Positions 54,113-64,000 are shown, counted from the stretch's first letter. The stretch is DNA of 64,000 nucleotides from Paenibacillus sp. FSL R7-0273 (GCF_000758625.1 NZ_CP009283.1:5467501-5531500), one strand, 5' to 3'. Numbers and translations: made by a program. The notes: generated by a model not told the origin, from the sequence alone.

Positions 54113-54948
54113 GATGCCACCCACGTTATCCATTTTTTTCGGAAAATAAACAGCAGAGCCAGCCCCGCCGCAATCTTCACTATCAGTAACAGTGATACCC
54201 ATTCCGGAAAGCCCTCTCTCAGCCACAGCGCATCAACTTCCGGCATAAGCCATAACGAAACCCCGACGCCCAGATAGACGCCTGATACGCCGCTTACCTT
54301 GTGATAGAGCAGCCAGCTTAACCATACCATCAGTACACAGAGCGGCAGCCAGAGCAGCTCCAGCTCCAGCATGGACGCATCCGGGCGCATCTGTCCGGAG
54401 AAACCGGCATAGAGCAGTGCCCAAAAGGCGATACCGCAATAGTGCAGCAGCCCGATCCTCAGGGAGAAGCCGAGCACACTCCAGAGCAGCCCGCAGCCGG
54501 CAATCAGCAGAGGCCGCCAGAAATCAGGATCCAGATCATGCAGCGCAATCATCCACAGGCCAAAGCCCATGGTGAGCACGCTTCCGGCGCCTGCCAGCAG
54601 CAGGCTGATTGTCTGATTGCGGTCCCGGTAAATAGCCGAATAACCGTAACAGACGACTAAGACACAGAGTGCCGTCGCAAGTTGCAAAGGCCAGGGAAAA
54701 ACGCTAAAATAAAGACTAATCATGAAAATCAAGGAAATTATTCCAAAACCAAACAACCATATTTTGATGCTTCCCTGCTGCAGATTTTGCAGCGACACCG
54801 GGTTACTGTCCTTGATTTTATCCTCGTCATTATAGAGGTTGGTCAGAAAATCACAGTATTGCTCCGGCAGCAGCTTGCTTCTTCTCCAGTATTGAATCTC
54901 TTTGATAATGGTCTCACGTTTTTCCAGATTCAACGCCTGATCCCCCAT
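54109..54948 (-). CDS. Polytopic membrane protein of unknown function
   Basis: 279 residues. A hydrophilic N-terminal 65 residues (EIQYWRRSKLLPEQYCDFLTNLY) precede eight or so membrane segments; the head resembles the DUF2157 type, where such a helical head is followed by paired membrane helices. Start has GGGGGA upstream. It lies between sigA and trmK, where B. subtilis has cccA, and its stop overlaps the trmK start, so it is probably co-expressed with trmK and nif3. No function can be assigned. Confidence 0.75.
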   Translation of the reverse strand: MGDQALNLEKRETIIKEIQYWRRSKLLPEQYCDFLTNLYNDEDKIKDSNPVSLQNLQQGSIKIWLFGFGIISLIFMISLYFSVFPWPLQLATALCVLVVCYGYSAIYRDRNQTISLLLAGAGSVLTMGFGLWMIALHDLDPDFWRPLLIAGCGLLWSVLGFSLRIGLLHYCGIAFWALLYAGFSGQMRPDASMLELELLWLPLCVLMVWLSWLLYHKVSGVSGVYLGVGVSLWLMPEVDALWLREGFPEWVSLLLIVKIAAGLALLFIFRKKWITWVAS

Positions 54949-55028
54949 TTCCCCCTGGTGCTTAGGCTGTTCTTGAAGCGCAAAGGACCTCCTGCCGCCG
55001 TGCAGCAGAAGGTCCGGTTATATTACAA

Positions 55029-56162
55029 CTATTCGAGGAAATCCTTGAGCCGTTTGCTGCGGCTCGGGTGACGCAGCTTGCGCAGCGCCTTGGCTTCAAT
55101 CTGGCGGATCCGCTCACGGGTTACGCCAAACACCTTGCCCACTTCCTCAAGTGTTCTTGTCCGTCCGTCATCCAGACCGAAGCGGAGTCTCAGCACGTTC
55201 TCTTCACGCTCGGTGAGCGTGTCCAGCACATCCTCCAGCTGTTCCTTCAGCAGCTCATATGCAGCTGCATCTGCAGGGGCAAGCGCCTCCTGATCCTCGA
55301 TGAAATCACCCAGATGTGAATCATCCTCTTCCCCGATCGGCGTTTCCAGCGACACCGGCTCCTGGGCAATCTTCATGATTTCTCTGACCTTCTCAACAGT
55401 CAGCTCCATCTCAGCCGCAATTTCCTCCGGCGACGGCTCGCGTCCCAGTTCCTGCAGCAGCTGGCGGGATACACGGATCAGCTTGTTGATTGTCTCCACC
55501 ATATGCACCGGAATACGGATCGTCCGCGCCTGGTCGGCAATCGCACGGGTGATGGCCTGACGGATCCACCAGGTAGCATAGGTACTGAATTTGAAGCCTT
55601 TGTTGTGGTCGAACTTCTCAACCGCTTTGATCAGACCCATATTGCCCTCCTGGATCAGATCCAGGAACAGCATGCCGCGTCCGACATAACGCTTGGCGAT
55701 ACTTACAACGAGACGCAGGTTGGCTTCCGCCAGACGGCGTTTTGCTTCCTCATCACCGTTCTTGATGCGCATGGCCAGCTCAACCTCATCATCTGCAGAG
55801 AGCAGGGGCACACGGCCGATTTCCTTCAGATACATCCGAACAGGGTCATTGATCTTGATCCCCGGCGGAAGCGACAAGTCGTCGTCAAAGCTGAAATCAT
55901 CGCTGTCGTTATTCTCATTGTCCTCCCCCTGACGCAGCGGAGAGCCTTCATCCTCGTTATCATTAACCACTTCAATCCCGTGATCGCTGAGCTGCTCGTA
56001 GAACTCCTCCATCTGCTCGGGGTCCTGATCAAACGGCGACAGTTTCTCCATGATATCTTTGTAGTTCAATGATGATCTTTTTTTACCTTGTTCAATAAGC
56101 TGGTCCTTAACCTGATCCAGAGTAAATTCTGCTTCCAGTTCAGTATGCTGATCGTTCGCCAT
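55029..56162 (-). CDS. sigA: Housekeeping RNA polymerase sigma factor SigA
   Basis: Primary sigma factor, 377 residues. Region 1.1 (residues 8-50) is followed by region 1.2 ([20 protein letters not shown]), region 2 ([39 protein letters not shown], the -10 contact helix), region 3 and region 4 ([20 protein letters not shown], the -35 contact helix). The C-terminal SKRLKDFLE is that of the primary sigma factor. Directly downstream of dnaG, 40 bp apart, in the conserved dnaG-sigA macromolecular synthesis arrangement. Confidence 0.98.
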   Translation of the reverse strand: MANDQHTELEAEFTLDQVKDQLIEQGKKRSSLNYKDIMEKLSPFDQDPEQMEEFYEQLSDHGIEVVNDNEDEGSPLRQGEDNENNDSDDFSFDDDLSLPPGIKINDPVRMYLKEIGRVPLLSADDEVELAMRIKNGDEEAKRRLAEANLRLVVSIAKRYVGRGMLFLDLIQEGNMGLIKAVEKFDHNKGFKFSTYATWWIRQAITRAIADQARTIRIPVHMVETINKLIRVSRQLLQELGREPSPEEIAAEMELTVEKVREIMKIAQEPVSLETPIGEEDDSHLGDFIEDQEALAPADAAAYELLKEQLEDVLDTLTEREENVLRLRFGLDDGRTRTLEEVGKVFGVTRERIRQIEAKALRKLRHPSRSKRLKDFLE

Positions 56163-56202
56163 AATTCGACTCCCTCCTCCCTAGGTACATCCTGTCAGTT
56201 CC

Positions 56203-58023
56203 TCATTGTCTCTCTAGGGTTATAATCTCACTTGCTATTTGTGCCGCACGCAAAAAGTCGCCGGATTTCTCCGCTTGAATCATCTCTTCACGCTTCTGCT
56301 CCATCTTGCGCTGTACAGGGTATTTCTTCACTTCACGGATGCAGTCATCCAGAACCTGCGTGTTCCAGTCCGGAGGGGTGTCCATCATGGATATCGCCGT
56401 GGCGGTTTTCTCCAGACGGTCATCCTGAAGCGATGATAGAAACCGGCTGATGCCGGGCGGTTTGCCTTGCGCGTAGTAGGCATATAGATAAGCGGCAATT
56501 GCCGCATGATCATCGATGTTAAAATCTTCTCCGAGGCGTTCGCCTACATAGGCGGCAGCATCCGGGTCCTGTATCATTAAAGACAGCAGTCTCCGTTCTG
56601 CAGCATGATAAGCGGGGAGCAAAGCCGGTGTCTGCACTTGCCCTTTTTTATGCCTACCATTATTCCACCTGTTGTCGTTATTATCCCCTTCGGGCATGTT
56701 TTTTTGCATTGATGCCCGCAGTAAGTTGCAGTCCTGCTTCAGGCTGTCATAGGACAGCTCCAGCTCGGAGGATATTTCCCGCAAATATACTTCCCGCTCG
56801 GTTGAGGATTGCAGGGTGGCAATAATCTGCAGCGCCTCCTTGACATAGGCGATTTTGCCGTCTTCCTCTAGGAGTATATGGTTTTTTTTCAGATATATAA
56901 GCTTAAATTTTATGGCTGAGACGGCTGAATCGATGATCCGCTCCATGAAGCTTTCCCCGCCGTGACGGGAGATAAATTCATCAGGGTCCATTCCGCCCGG
57001 CAGTACGGCCACCTTCACCCGCAGCCCGCTTTCCTCCAGCATCGGGATTGCCTTCAGCGCTGCAGCTTGTCCTGCCTTGTCGCCGTCATAGGAGAGAACA
57101 ATCTCGTCCCCCAGACTTTTCATCAGTGCCACATGGCTTTCCGTCAGCGACGTACCCATAGTAGCTACTCCGTTATGCACCCCTGCTTCCCAGGCCGAAA
57201 TGACATCGCCGTATCCTTCAAAAAGGACGATTTGCCGCGTTTTGCGGATGGATGCTTTGGACTGGTGCAGATTGTACAAAATCCGGCTTTTGTTAAATAT
57301 TCTGCTCTCCGCGGAATTCAGATATTTCGGCTGTCCGTCTCCGAGGATTCTACCGGCAAAAGCCACCACCTTGCCCATCCGGTTCGCAATCGGAAAAATA
57401 ATCCGTCCGCGGAAGCGGTCAATGTAGCCTTTGCCTTCACCTCTGGCAGACAGCAGCCCGCCCTTCTCCATCTCGGCAAGATCAAACCCGCGTTTCTCAA
57501 GGAATTGCAGCAGCGTATCCCAGCGGTCCGGAGCAAAACCGATCTGGAACTGGTCAATCATTTTGTCGCTGAAGTTCCGGGATCTCAAATAATTCATGGC
57601 GGCTGTGCCGTATTCCGTGTTCTTCAGCAGAAAATGATAAAACTTCGCCGACAATTCATAAGCTGAAATCAGCCGGTCCCGCTCAGGATCCGGGGGAGAC
57701 AATGTTCCGCCCCTGCCCTCAGGAATTGCAATATCACTTTCTTCCGCCATTATTCTGACTGCTTCGGGGAAGGATAGTCCTTCGATTTCCATCCTGAACT
57801 TGATGGCATTTCCACCCATACCGCAGCCAAAGCAATGGAACACTCCCCTATCGGGGGTTACTGTGAAGGAAGGGGATTTCTCCGAGTGGAACGGGCAGAG
57901 GCCCCATAAATACTTCCCCTGCTTGGTCAGATGGACAACCTTGCCGACAGTTTCGACAATATCATGCCGCGCCAGCACGCTCTCGATAACTTCTTCCGGA
58001 ATATTACCGTGTCCGCTTGCCAC
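56203..58023 (-). CDS. dnaG: DNA primase
   Basis: Primase that lays down RNA primers for DNA replication and interacts with the replicative helicase. The zinc domain is LCPFHSEKSPSFTVTP and FHCFGCGMGGN near residues 40-70; the Toprim domain (residues 265-345) holds VLFEGYGDVISAWEAG and LSYDGDKAGQAAALKA with the metal-binding acidic residues; the C-terminal helicase-binding domain follows. Length 606 is standard. Upstream is yqxD, downstream sigA. Confidence 0.97.
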   Translation of the reverse strand: MASGHGNIPEEVIESVLARHDIVETVGKVVHLTKQGKYLWGLCPFHSEKSPSFTVTPDRGVFHCFGCGMGGNAIKFRMEIEGLSFPEAVRIMAEESDIAIPEGRGGTLSPPDPERDRLISAYELSAKFYHFLLKNTEYGTAAMNYLRSRNFSDKMIDQFQIGFAPDRWDTLLQFLEKRGFDLAEMEKGGLLSARGEGKGYIDRFRGRIIFPIANRMGKVVAFAGRILGDGQPKYLNSAESRIFNKSRILYNLHQSKASIRKTRQIVLFEGYGDVISAWEAGVHNGVATMGTSLTESHVALMKSLGDEIVLSYDGDKAGQAAALKAIPMLEESGLRVKVAVLPGGMDPDEFISRHGGESFMERIIDSAVSAIKFKLIYLKKNHILLEEDGKIAYVKEALQIIATLQSSTEREVYLREISSELELSYDSLKQDCNLLRASMQKNMPEGDNNDNRWNNGRHKKGQVQTPALLPAYHAAERRLLSLMIQDPDAAAYVGERLGEDFNIDDHAAIAAYLYAYYAQGKPPGISRFLSSLQDDRLEKTATAISMMDTPPDWNTQVLDDCIREVKKYPVQRKMEQKREEMIQAEKSGDFLRAAQIASEIITLERQ

Positions 58024-58063
58024 TTTTAGCCACCTTCATCTCTTAACAAATAAATATAATTCG

Positions 58064-58546
58064 CTATTGCTGCACATTCTCCTGCAAAATTGTTAAAAGT
58101 TTTGTCAGTTTATGTTGAAAAAGATTTTTTTCCTCGGCTGTGATCGCTTTAGGCCCTTTGGAATAGTGTCCGCGCCTGCGTTCCACAGCTCTGGCATGCC
58201 TGCCCTCCAGCATAAAATCCATCTTGGAATCCTCATATTCCTGTCCGCGGTTCGACAGCACTCTGCACCGTTTGCCAAGCGCCAGCGCAGCCAGCCCGTA
58301 ATCCTGGGTAATGACGATATCCCCGGCAGCAATATGATTAGCGATGTAAAGATCGGCACTGTCTGCTCCGCGGTCCACCTGAACGACTGTAACCCCTTCA
58401 TCCGCCTGAAGCACATGATCATAAGAGGACACCATCAGAACAGGGATACCAAAGGTACGCGCACAAGCCGTAATCTCTTTTTTAACCGGACAAGCATCCC
58501 CGTCGACGACAATTTTTGCTCCGCGGGGCTTTTCCATCGCCATCAC
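58064..58546 (-). CDS. yqxD: UPF0178/YaiI-YqxD family protein
   Basis: 160 residues with the family motif KIVVDGDACPVKKEITACAR near residue 10 and HIAAGDIVITQDYGLAALAL in the centre; the acidic residues suggest a PIN-like nuclease fold, but the activity has not been shown for the family. Starts with GTG, with ATG codons two and four codons further in as alternatives. Position before dnaG matches yqxD in B. subtilis; ccpN and yqfL, which lie there between glyS and yqxD, are missing here. Confidence 0.9.
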   Translation of the reverse strand: MMAMEKPRGAKIVVDGDACPVKKEITACARTFGIPVLMVSSYDHVLQADEGVTVVQVDRGADSADLYIANHIAAGDIVITQDYGLAALALGKRCRVLSNRGQEYEDSKMDFMLEGRHARAVERRRGHYSKGPKAITAEEKNLFQHKLTKLLTILQENVQQ

Positions 58547-58607
58547 CAGATTCCTGTGTAATATATATACGCTTTACGCAAACCGAAATCCTTCTTTCGA
58601 TAAAGCA

Positions 58608-58656
58608 TAAATACGGAACGGATGTCAACTTACGCATTGGCACCGTTCCGTATATT
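58608..58656 (-). terminator. Terminator of the glyQ-glyS operon
   Basis: ATACGGAACGG/CCGTTCCGTAT, an 11-bp perfect stem flanked by AT-rich arms, about 140 bases after glyS. A weak T run follows on the minus strand. The intergenic stretch 58547-58793 holds no gene. Confidence 0.55.
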
Positions 58657-58793
58657 TATACCCCAAAGCATCGATCTATACCATAGTTCACACAAAATCA
58701 CAACATTTTTAGGCCGGCTGCCCAAAAAAACGTGATCGCTTCCTATAACAAAGCCCTATTAAAGCCAAGGCGCTCCAATACCCGCCAGAGCAA

Positions 58794-60875
58794 TTACCAG
58801 ACCAGCTTGCCAAAATCAGCAAAGACTCTGGAATCTGCATCCACGCCTGCCAACAGCGCCAGACGGTTCGTACGGATCTGCTCGTCCTCGGCCATAACCA
58901 TTACGGAATCGAAGAAGCCGGTAACGGCATCCTTCAAGCCGGACAGAATCCGCAGCGCTTCAGCGGCATTACGGGCAGCAATCGCTTCCTGATAAGGCGC
59001 ATGGATGCTCTGCCATGTCTCATACAGCTTAACTTCGGCTTCCTCCTTCAGCAGGGAAGGCTCGATAACAGCACCTTCTCCGGCTTTAGCAGCCAGATTG
59101 CTGACACGGGTCAGCGAATCTACAGTCACTTTAAAATCATCCTGAGTACTTACAGCCTCGGTAAGCGCCCGGCTTCGGCCGACCACATCAACGATATCGT
59201 CAAACCCTGCAGCCGTTACTGCTTCTACAACATCATAGCGGATATTGTCATCAGCCAGCAGGCGTTTTACACGCAGACCGAAGAACTCGTACAGGTTATT
59301 ACGCAATTCAGGGGCAAAATGTTTCTCTGAACGTAAATTTTCATGTACTTCCACGGCTGCAGTGAAAATTTCCTGTAAGCTGATGGACAGCTTGTGCTCC
59401 AGAAGCATCTGCACAATACCTGCCGCCTGACGGCGCAGCGCATAAGGGTCCTGGGAACCGGTCGGGATGATTCCGATGGAAAAGCTGCCGACAATCGTGT
59501 CGATTTTATCAGCTAGGCTGACTACAAGGCCTGCTTCAGTCGAAGGCACACTGTCTCCGGCAAAACGCGGCTGGTAGTGCTCGAAGATTCCTTTTGCCAC
59601 ATTCTCGGCTTCTCCGGCTTTGCGGGCGTAATCCTCACCCATCGTGCCCTGGAGCTCAGGGAATTCACCCACCATCTGGGTTACCAGGTCGAATTTGCAG
59701 ATATCGGCAGTGCGGCTTACTTCAGCTGCTGCAGCTGCAGACAGTCCAAGCTTGGCGGCCAGGGAATCGGCAATGGCCCGGATTCTGCGCACTTTGTCGC
59801 CTACGCTGCCCAGCTCTACCTGATAAACGATATTTTCGAGCTTGGCAAGGGCATCGCTGATCTGCAGCTTCTGGTCTTCTTCATAGAAGAACTTGGCATC
59901 CGACAGGCGGGCGCGCAGTACCTTTTCGTTCCCTTTGGCAATCACATCAAGCGATTCCGCATTACCATTGCGCACAGTTACGAAGAACGGCAGCAGCTTG
60001 CCGGCACTGTCCAGCACAGGGAAATAACGCTGGTGCTCACGCATCGAAGTAATCAGCACATCCTGCGGAATGTCCAGGAAGGAAGGATCAAAGGTACCGA
60101 ACAGCACAGTCGGTGTCTCTACCAGGAACAGGACCTCTTCCAGCAAGTCTTCCTTAATGGCGATTGTCCATTCTTTTTCTGCAGCCAGCTTGTTGATCTG
60201 CTCCAGAATCAGTGCCTCGCGTTCCTTCACGTCCACCAGCACATGCTGCGCGCGCAGCGCTTCAACATAATCTGCCGGCTGGGCAATCACAGCATCCGTA
60301 CCCAGGAAACGGTGGCCGCGGCTCACATTGCCTGCTTTGACGCCAGTGATTTCCAGATTAACAATCTCCTGGCCGAACAAAGCTACCAGCCAGCGGATCG
60401 GGCGGACAAACTTGAAGTCATAAGCACCCCAGCGCATATTTTTCGGGAAGGTCATCGCATTCACGATTCCGGTCAATCCCTCGACAAGCAGGGAGGAGGT
60501 CTCCACGCCGTCGCTGTTTTTGGTCACATAGATGTATTCAACGCCTGCCAGCTCCTTGAATGTGAACTGTTCAGGATCTACACCCTGGCTGCGGGCAAAA
60601 CCAAGCGCCGCCTTGCTCCAGTCACCGTTAGCATCAAGTGCGATTTTGCGGGAAGGACCCTTTACCTCTTCACTGACATCAGACTGCTTCTCAGCAGCTT
60701 CTTTTACCAGTACAGCCAGTCTGCGCGGTGTAGCATATGCCGTCACTCCGCTATGCTCAATGCGGGAAGCATCCAGCCATTTGGCTGTTCTGTCCTGCAG
60801 CTGCTCCATCGCCGCCCGGATAAACCGGGCCGGAATTTCCTCAAGTCCAATCTCGAACAAAATATCTTTAGACAT
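58794..60875 (-). CDS. glyS: Glycyl-tRNA synthetase beta subunit
   Basis: Beta chain of the heterotetrameric bacterial glycyl-tRNA synthetase; it binds and helps charge tRNA-Gly. The N-terminus is [20 protein letters not shown], followed by [13 protein letters not shown] and the HD-like region [30 protein letters not shown]; the C-terminal anticodon-binding domain ends near [15 protein letters not shown]. Length 693. Its ATG at 60875 overlaps the glyQ stop, so translation is coupled and the two chains are made in equal amounts. Confidence 0.97.
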   Translation of the reverse strand: MSKDILFEIGLEEIPARFIRAAMEQLQDRTAKWLDASRIEHSGVTAYATPRRLAVLVKEAAEKQSDVSEEVKGPSRKIALDANGDWSKAALGFARSQGVDPEQFTFKELAGVEYIYVTKNSDGVETSSLLVEGLTGIVNAMTFPKNMRWGAYDFKFVRPIRWLVALFGQEIVNLEITGVKAGNVSRGHRFLGTDAVIAQPADYVEALRAQHVLVDVKEREALILEQINKLAAEKEWTIAIKEDLLEEVLFLVETPTVLFGTFDPSFLDIPQDVLITSMREHQRYFPVLDSAGKLLPFFVTVRNGNAESLDVIAKGNEKVLRARLSDAKFFYEEDQKLQISDALAKLENIVYQVELGSVGDKVRRIRAIADSLAAKLGLSAAAAAEVSRTADICKFDLVTQMVGEFPELQGTMGEDYARKAGEAENVAKGIFEHYQPRFAGDSVPSTEAGLVVSLADKIDTIVGSFSIGIIPTGSQDPYALRRQAAGIVQMLLEHKLSISLQEIFTAAVEVHENLRSEKHFAPELRNNLYEFFGLRVKRLLADDNIRYDVVEAVTAAGFDDIVDVVGRSRALTEAVSTQDDFKVTVDSLTRVSNLAAKAGEGAVIEPSLLKEEAEVKLYETWQSIHAPYQEAIAARNAAEALRILSGLKDAVTGFFDSVMVMAEDEQIRTNRLALLAGVDADSRVFADFGKLVW

Positions 60876-61755
60876 GCTCAGCACCTTCTTTCTTCAGCAG
60901 CGGGAAGCCCAGCTTCTCGCGTTCCTCCATATAGGTCGCGGCAACCGTACGGGCCAGATTACGCACTCTTGTAATAAAGCCGGTCCGTTCCGTTACACTG
61001 ATTGCTCCGCGCGCATCCAAAAGGTTGAAGGTATGCGAGCATTTCAGCACATAATCGTAGGCCGGGAACACCAGATGGTTCTCCATGGCTCTGCGCGCTT
61101 CCTGTTCATAGGTGTTAAACAGGGTAAACAGCATCTGCACATCGGATACTTCAAAGGTATATGTGGAATGCTCAACCTCAGGCTGATGGAAAACGTCACC
61201 GTAGGTCACGCCGTCCACCCACTCCAGATCAAATACATTTTCCTTCTCCTGAATGTAGGAAGCCAGACGCTCCATCCCATAGGTAATTTCTACTGCCACA
61301 GGACTGGTCTCAATTCCGCCGACCTGCTGGAAGTAAGTGAACTGTGTGATCTCCATACCGTCCAGCCAAACCTCCCAGCCGAGGCCCGCACAGCCCAGCG
61401 ACGGATTCTCCCAGTTATCTTCAACAAAACGGATGTCATGCAAAAGCGGGTCTACGCCCAGTGCCTTCAGACTGTCCAGGTACAGCTCCTGGATGTTGTC
61501 CGGCGAAGGCTTGATGATGACCTGGAACTGGTGATGCTGATACAGACGGTTCGGGTTCTCGCCATAACGGCCGTCCGACGGGCGGCGGGAAGGCTCTACA
61601 TAAGCCACTTTCCACGGCTCGGGCCCCAGTGAGCGCAAAAACGTCATAGGGTTCATCGTTCCGGCCCCTTTTTCCGTATCGTACGGGTTGACGAGAATAC
61701 AGTTCTGTTCTGCCCAGAACTGCTGCAGCGTCAAAATCATCTGCTGAAAATTCAT
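60868..61755 (-). CDS. glyQ: Glycyl-tRNA synthetase alpha subunit
   Basis: Alpha chain, 295 residues, a class II catalytic core with [20 protein letters not shown] at the start, [19 protein letters not shown] near residue 31 and [20 protein letters not shown] with motif 2 residues. It forms an alpha2-beta2 enzyme with GlyS. Expression is controlled by a T-box leader about 130 bp upstream that senses uncharged tRNA-Gly. Confidence 0.98.
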   Translation of the reverse strand: MNFQQMILTLQQFWAEQNCILVNPYDTEKGAGTMNPMTFLRSLGPEPWKVAYVEPSRRPSDGRYGENPNRLYQHHQFQVIIKPSPDNIQELYLDSLKALGVDPLLHDIRFVEDNWENPSLGCAGLGWEVWLDGMEITQFTYFQQVGGIETSPVAVEITYGMERLASYIQEKENVFDLEWVDGVTYGDVFHQPEVEHSTYTFEVSDVQMLFTLFNTYEQEARRAMENHLVFPAYDYVLKCSHTFNLLDARGAISVTERTGFITRVRNLARTVAATYMEEREKLGFPLLKKEGAEHV

Positions 61756-61885
61756 ACTACCGACTCCTTCGCTTTACAAGTGTATTGGCATCGCTGCCGT
61801 GAAGCATCTTACTGTGCCGCGATGGAGGCGGCGTTCTTCTATGCTGCAGAGCCTGTCGATGTAACAAGCCCCTGCAATACAAAAA

Positions 61886-62150
61886 AGCCCCCGCCCCCAT
61901 GCCTGATATCCAGACATAGGGACGAGAGCTTGACATATACTCCCGCGGTTCCACCCTACTTGATTACGCCACGAATAGACGAAATCCACTTTTCCTTCGG
62001 CCGTTTCCGCACTCCCGGGTGCCCTGTTCATGAACCATGCGCTGCCGGGCTTCCACTCTCCCCGGCTCGCTTAAGCGGCAACTGTGTCCATTACTTTCCC
62101 GATCACTGCACGTCTCCGATCACTCAGAGTATTACACGGCTGTAAAATTA
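61886..62150 (-). promoter_or_regulatory. T-box riboswitch (glycyl-tRNA type) of glyQS
   Basis: On the minus strand the conserved T-box GGGTGGAACCGCGGG lies at about 61941-61957, followed by a terminator stem (AGC.C.CG.CCC.ATG.CT with its complement, at about 61886-61932) ending in TTTTTT. The 5' part has the GAGTGATCGGAGACGTGCAG segment, like the K-turn side of Stem I, and AGTGG near the middle. When uncharged tRNA pairs with the T-box the anti-terminator forms and glyQ-glyS is transcribed. The glycine assignment rests on the downstream genes; I could not place the specifier codon with confidence. Confidence 0.92.
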
Positions 62151-62166
62151 AAAAGAAACTGTTCCC

Positions 62167-62195
62167 ATAGTAACGGAATTTTCGGGATTCGTCAA
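62167..62195 (-). promoter_or_regulatory. Promoter of the glyQS T-box leader
   Basis: TTGACG (62190-62195) and TACTAT (62167-62172) with a 17-base spacer. The -35 overlaps the recO stop codon, so the leader is transcribed from within the end of recO. Confidence 0.7.
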
Positions 62196-62947
62196 ATATT
62201 GTATTTATCCAGCTGGTCAAGGAAGCCCTGTGACTTCAGCTTCAGCCCGAGCTGGGCGTCCATGAAGGCACGCATAACCGTCTTAAGCTCGCTGCGGGTT
62301 GCTTCCTTTACATCGACATTGCCGAGGCGTGTCAGGTCAAGGGCAGCGAATACGCGCAGCAGCTTCAGCGCACGCGGAGAAATCTCCATCGCCGGAGGAT
62401 CATTGTGCCTGCAGCTGCGGCACAGCACACCGCCGAGCCGCGGACTGATCCGCAGCTCTTCAGCGGGCTTATCCAGCCCGCAGGCGATGCACTGGTCCAG
62501 CTGCGGCCCATACCCTGCGGCCTGCAGTATTTTCATCTCAAAAACATTAATAATGATGCCCGGTTCCTTGTCTTCCTCCAGTGCACTGAGACATGCCGAC
62601 AGCTGGCGGAACCAGAAGCTGCCGGTCTCCTCATCATGCAATACTCGGTCAAGCAGCTCGCAGGCGTATGACGCATAAGCCGCTTTGACCAGATCTGTCC
62701 GCAGCCCGTGGCGGGACTGTGTAATCTCCCCTGCATTCAGGGTACCCAGTCCCCCGTTGTTGCGGAAAAATACAAATTCGCCGGTTGTAAACAGCTGGAT
62801 TAGCGCAGCATGACGGCTTTTGACCTTTTTGGCGCCGCGCACAAGAACGCCTACCTTGCCCGCGTTCTCGGTGCAAAGCGTAATGATGGCGTTCCCTTCG
62901 CCGTAATCCATACTGCGGATGACGATCCCTTCCACCCTGTGTAGCAT
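62192..62947 (-). CDS. recO: DNA repair protein RecO
   Basis: Mediator that loads RecA onto SSB-coated single-stranded DNA. The N-terminal OB domain has RVEGIVIRSMDYGEGNAIIT and KVGVLVRGAKKVKSRHAALI; the C-terminal helical part carries a zinc-finger-like region, DQCIACGLDKPAEELRIS to VLCRSCRHND. The ATG at 62947 follows GGGGGAAGAGGC and gives 251 residues; the frame is open to 62965. Between yqzL and the glyQS leader, as in B. subtilis. Confidence 0.96.
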   Translation of the reverse strand: MLHRVEGIVIRSMDYGEGNAIITLCTENAGKVGVLVRGAKKVKSRHAALIQLFTTGEFVFFRNNGGLGTLNAGEITQSRHGLRTDLVKAAYASYACELLDRVLHDEETGSFWFRQLSACLSALEEDKEPGIIINVFEMKILQAAGYGPQLDQCIACGLDKPAEELRISPRLGGVLCRSCRHNDPPAMEISPRALKLLRVFAALDLTRLGNVDVKEATRSELKTVMRAFMDAQLGLKLKSQGFLDQLDKYNI

Positions 62948-62983
62948 GCCTCTTCCCCCAACCATCCGGCAAGCAACCAGTCC

Positions 62984-63127
62984 CTATTCCGCTTCTTCAT
63001 CAAGAACCTGCTCTTCCTCCGCAGACAGCGGTCCGCCCGTTTCCAGCGGCTCTCTAGCTTGCCTGTACAGCAGATAAGCATCGACATCTCCAGTCATTGC
63101 AAAATACTTCCACGAAAAATCTCGCAT
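62984..63127 (-). CDS. yqzL: YqzL-family small protein
   Basis: 47 residues, MRDFSWKYFAMTGDVDAYLL followed by YRQAREPLETGG and an acidic tail (EEEQVLDEEAE). The F.W..F.MTG..DAYLL pattern and the place between era and recO are those of YqzL in Bacillales. The function is unknown. The ribosome site is AAAGGATG. The gene is easily missed because of its length. Confidence 0.85.
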   Translation of the reverse strand: MRDFSWKYFAMTGDVDAYLLYRQAREPLETGGPLSAEEEQVLDEEAE

Positions 63128-63233
63128 TCGTATTCATCCTTTCTTCGGAAACACGATGTCTCTTCAGATCTAGGATGTGCGCTGTGCTGAGGTTTATCCT
63201 TGCAATTCCTGCCATACCCGCTGCCACACCGGA

Positions 63234-64000
63234 TTAAAGGTCTTTATGGAAGCCTAAATCGCGCAGAACTCGGTCCTGGTTGCGCCAGTCTTTTTTCACT
63301 TTTACCCATAGCTCCAAGAAAATCTTCGATCCCAGCAGGTTCTGAATATCGGTGCGGGCCCGTCTGCCGACTTCCTTCAGCAGCGCACCCTGCTTGCCGA
63401 TAATGATGCCCTTCTGCGAATCGCGCTCAACAAAAATAATCGCGCTGATATGCACCACACCGTTCTGCTCAACACGCATATCTTCAATACCTACCGCTAT
63501 GGAATGCGGCACCTCTTCGCGGGTCATGTGCAGAATCTTCTCGCGGATCAGCTCGGCACAGACGAATTGCTCCGGATGGTCCGTTACCTGGTCCTCCGGA
63601 TAATACTGCGGCCCTTCCGGCAGATACTTAGAAATCTGCTCCAGCAGGGTATTCACGTTACTGCCCACCTTGGCGGAAATCGGAACGATTTCAGCAAACG
63701 TATGCAGCTTGTTATACTCTGTAATCAGCGGAAGCAGTGCTTCCGGCTCGATTTTGTCAATTTTGTTCATGACCAGGATTACCGGGGTCTTAACCTCTTT
63801 CAGCTGCTCTGCGATAAACCGGTCACCGCCGCCCATCCCTTCAGACGCATCCACCAGGAACAGCACAGCCTCCACCTCATGCAGAGTACTGAGCGCCGTC
63901 TGGTTCATGTAATCGCCCAGCTTGGACTGTCTTTTATGGATACCCGGCGTGTCCAGGAACACGATCTGCGAGTTGTTCGCCGTGTACACCCCGTGGATTT
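63234..64000 (-). CDS. era: GTPase Era (5' end outside window)
   Basis: Essential GTPase that binds 16S rRNA during 30S assembly. About 255 codons are present; the G1 P-loop lies upstream of the window. Visible are the G3 motif FLDTPGIHK, G4 NKIDKIEPEA, and the C-terminal KH RNA-binding domain with FVERDSQKGIIIGKQGALLK and FLELWVKVKKDWRN. The codons up to base 64000 (KIHGVYT) continue the conserved sequence, so the gene is cut by the window edge, not broken. Confidence 0.97.
   Translation of the reverse strand, partial: IHGVYTANNSQIVFLDTPGIHKRQSKLGDYMNQTALSTLHEVEAVLFLVDASEGMGGGDRFIAEQLKEVKTPVILVMNKIDKIEPEALLPLITEYNKLHTFAEIVPISAKVGSNVNTLLEQISKYLPEGPQYYPEDQVTDHPEQFVCAELIREKILHMTREEVPHSIAVGIEDMRVEQNGVVHISAIIFVERDSQKGIIIGKQGALLKEVGRRARTDIQNLLGSKIFLELWVKVKKDWRNQDRVLRDLGFHKDL

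Noticed and set aside
59577..60974. A 465-codon plus-strand frame opposite glyS and the end of glyQ
   Set aside because: Runs across two well-identified genes with no motif; antisense artefact.
62851..63087. 78-codon minus-strand frame over yqzL and recO
   Set aside because: It overlaps the recognisable YqzL and RecO reading frames in another frame.

Overview
The window is a stretch of a Paenibacillus-type chromosome (spore-forming Bacillota). The evidence is gene content and order, not a database match: a division and cell-wall (dcw) cluster carrying the sporulation paralogues spoVD and spoVE, the neighbours ylaJ/phoH and ylaH/typA, bshC (bacillithiol), a type-B RNase P RNA, a glycyl T-box, and the order era-yqzL-recO-glyQ-glyS-yqxD-dnaG-sigA-trmK-nif3 known from Bacillus. 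MurE carries the DNPR motif of the meso-diaminopimelate-adding enzyme. Almost everything reads on the minus strand, so gene order below is given from high to low coordinate. No rRNA, tRNA, CRISPR array, prophage or intact insertion sequence was seen.

1-18.5 kb is the dcw cluster: mraZ, rsmH, ftsL, pbpB, spoVD, murE, murF, mraY, murD, spoVE/ftsW, murG, murA, divIB/ftsQ, ftsA and ftsZ (ftsZ runs off the window at base 1). It holds the enzymes for lipid II synthesis and export, two class B transpeptidases, and the division scaffold. Phased GTGGGG boxes in front of mraZ look like its own operator. murA sits in the slot where B. subtilis has murB.

18.5-29.5 kb holds ahcY, bshC, a dipeptide/oligopeptide ABC importer (oppA, oppB, oppC, oppF), then a DUF3397-like membrane gene, panE and an rsfA-like regulator. 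The importer's second ATPase gene, oppD, survives only as a shredded remnant between oppC and oppF.

29.5-45.6 kb is mixed housekeeping and envelope genes: a DUF2626 gene, an unrecognised coiled-coil exported protein, an orphan solute-binding protein, phoH (ylaK), ylaJ-like lipoprotein, a pyridoxamine-oxidase-fold protein, an LCP enzyme, ylaH, typA, terC, thiI with its sulfur donor cysteine desulfurase, a lytic transglycosylase, DUF4190, DUF1540 and ypuI.

45.9-52.2 kb is the least ordinary part: a membrane-anchored subtilase with an extra N-terminal domain, a divergent MocR regulator/aminotransferase pair, eight copies of a 51-bp tandem repeat, a hairpin-rich intergenic repeat inside an 11-bp inverted repeat, and rnpB. 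A diverged relative of that hairpin repeat lies at 32.7 kb.

52.2-64 kb is the macromolecular-synthesis block: nif3-like, trmK, a membrane protein, sigA, dnaG, yqxD, glyS, glyQ with its T-box leader, recO, yqzL (47 codons) and era (5' end off the window). I did not find a clearly new multi-gene system. The strongest second-look items are the oppD remnant, the structured repeats, the MraZ operator and the subtilase architecture.
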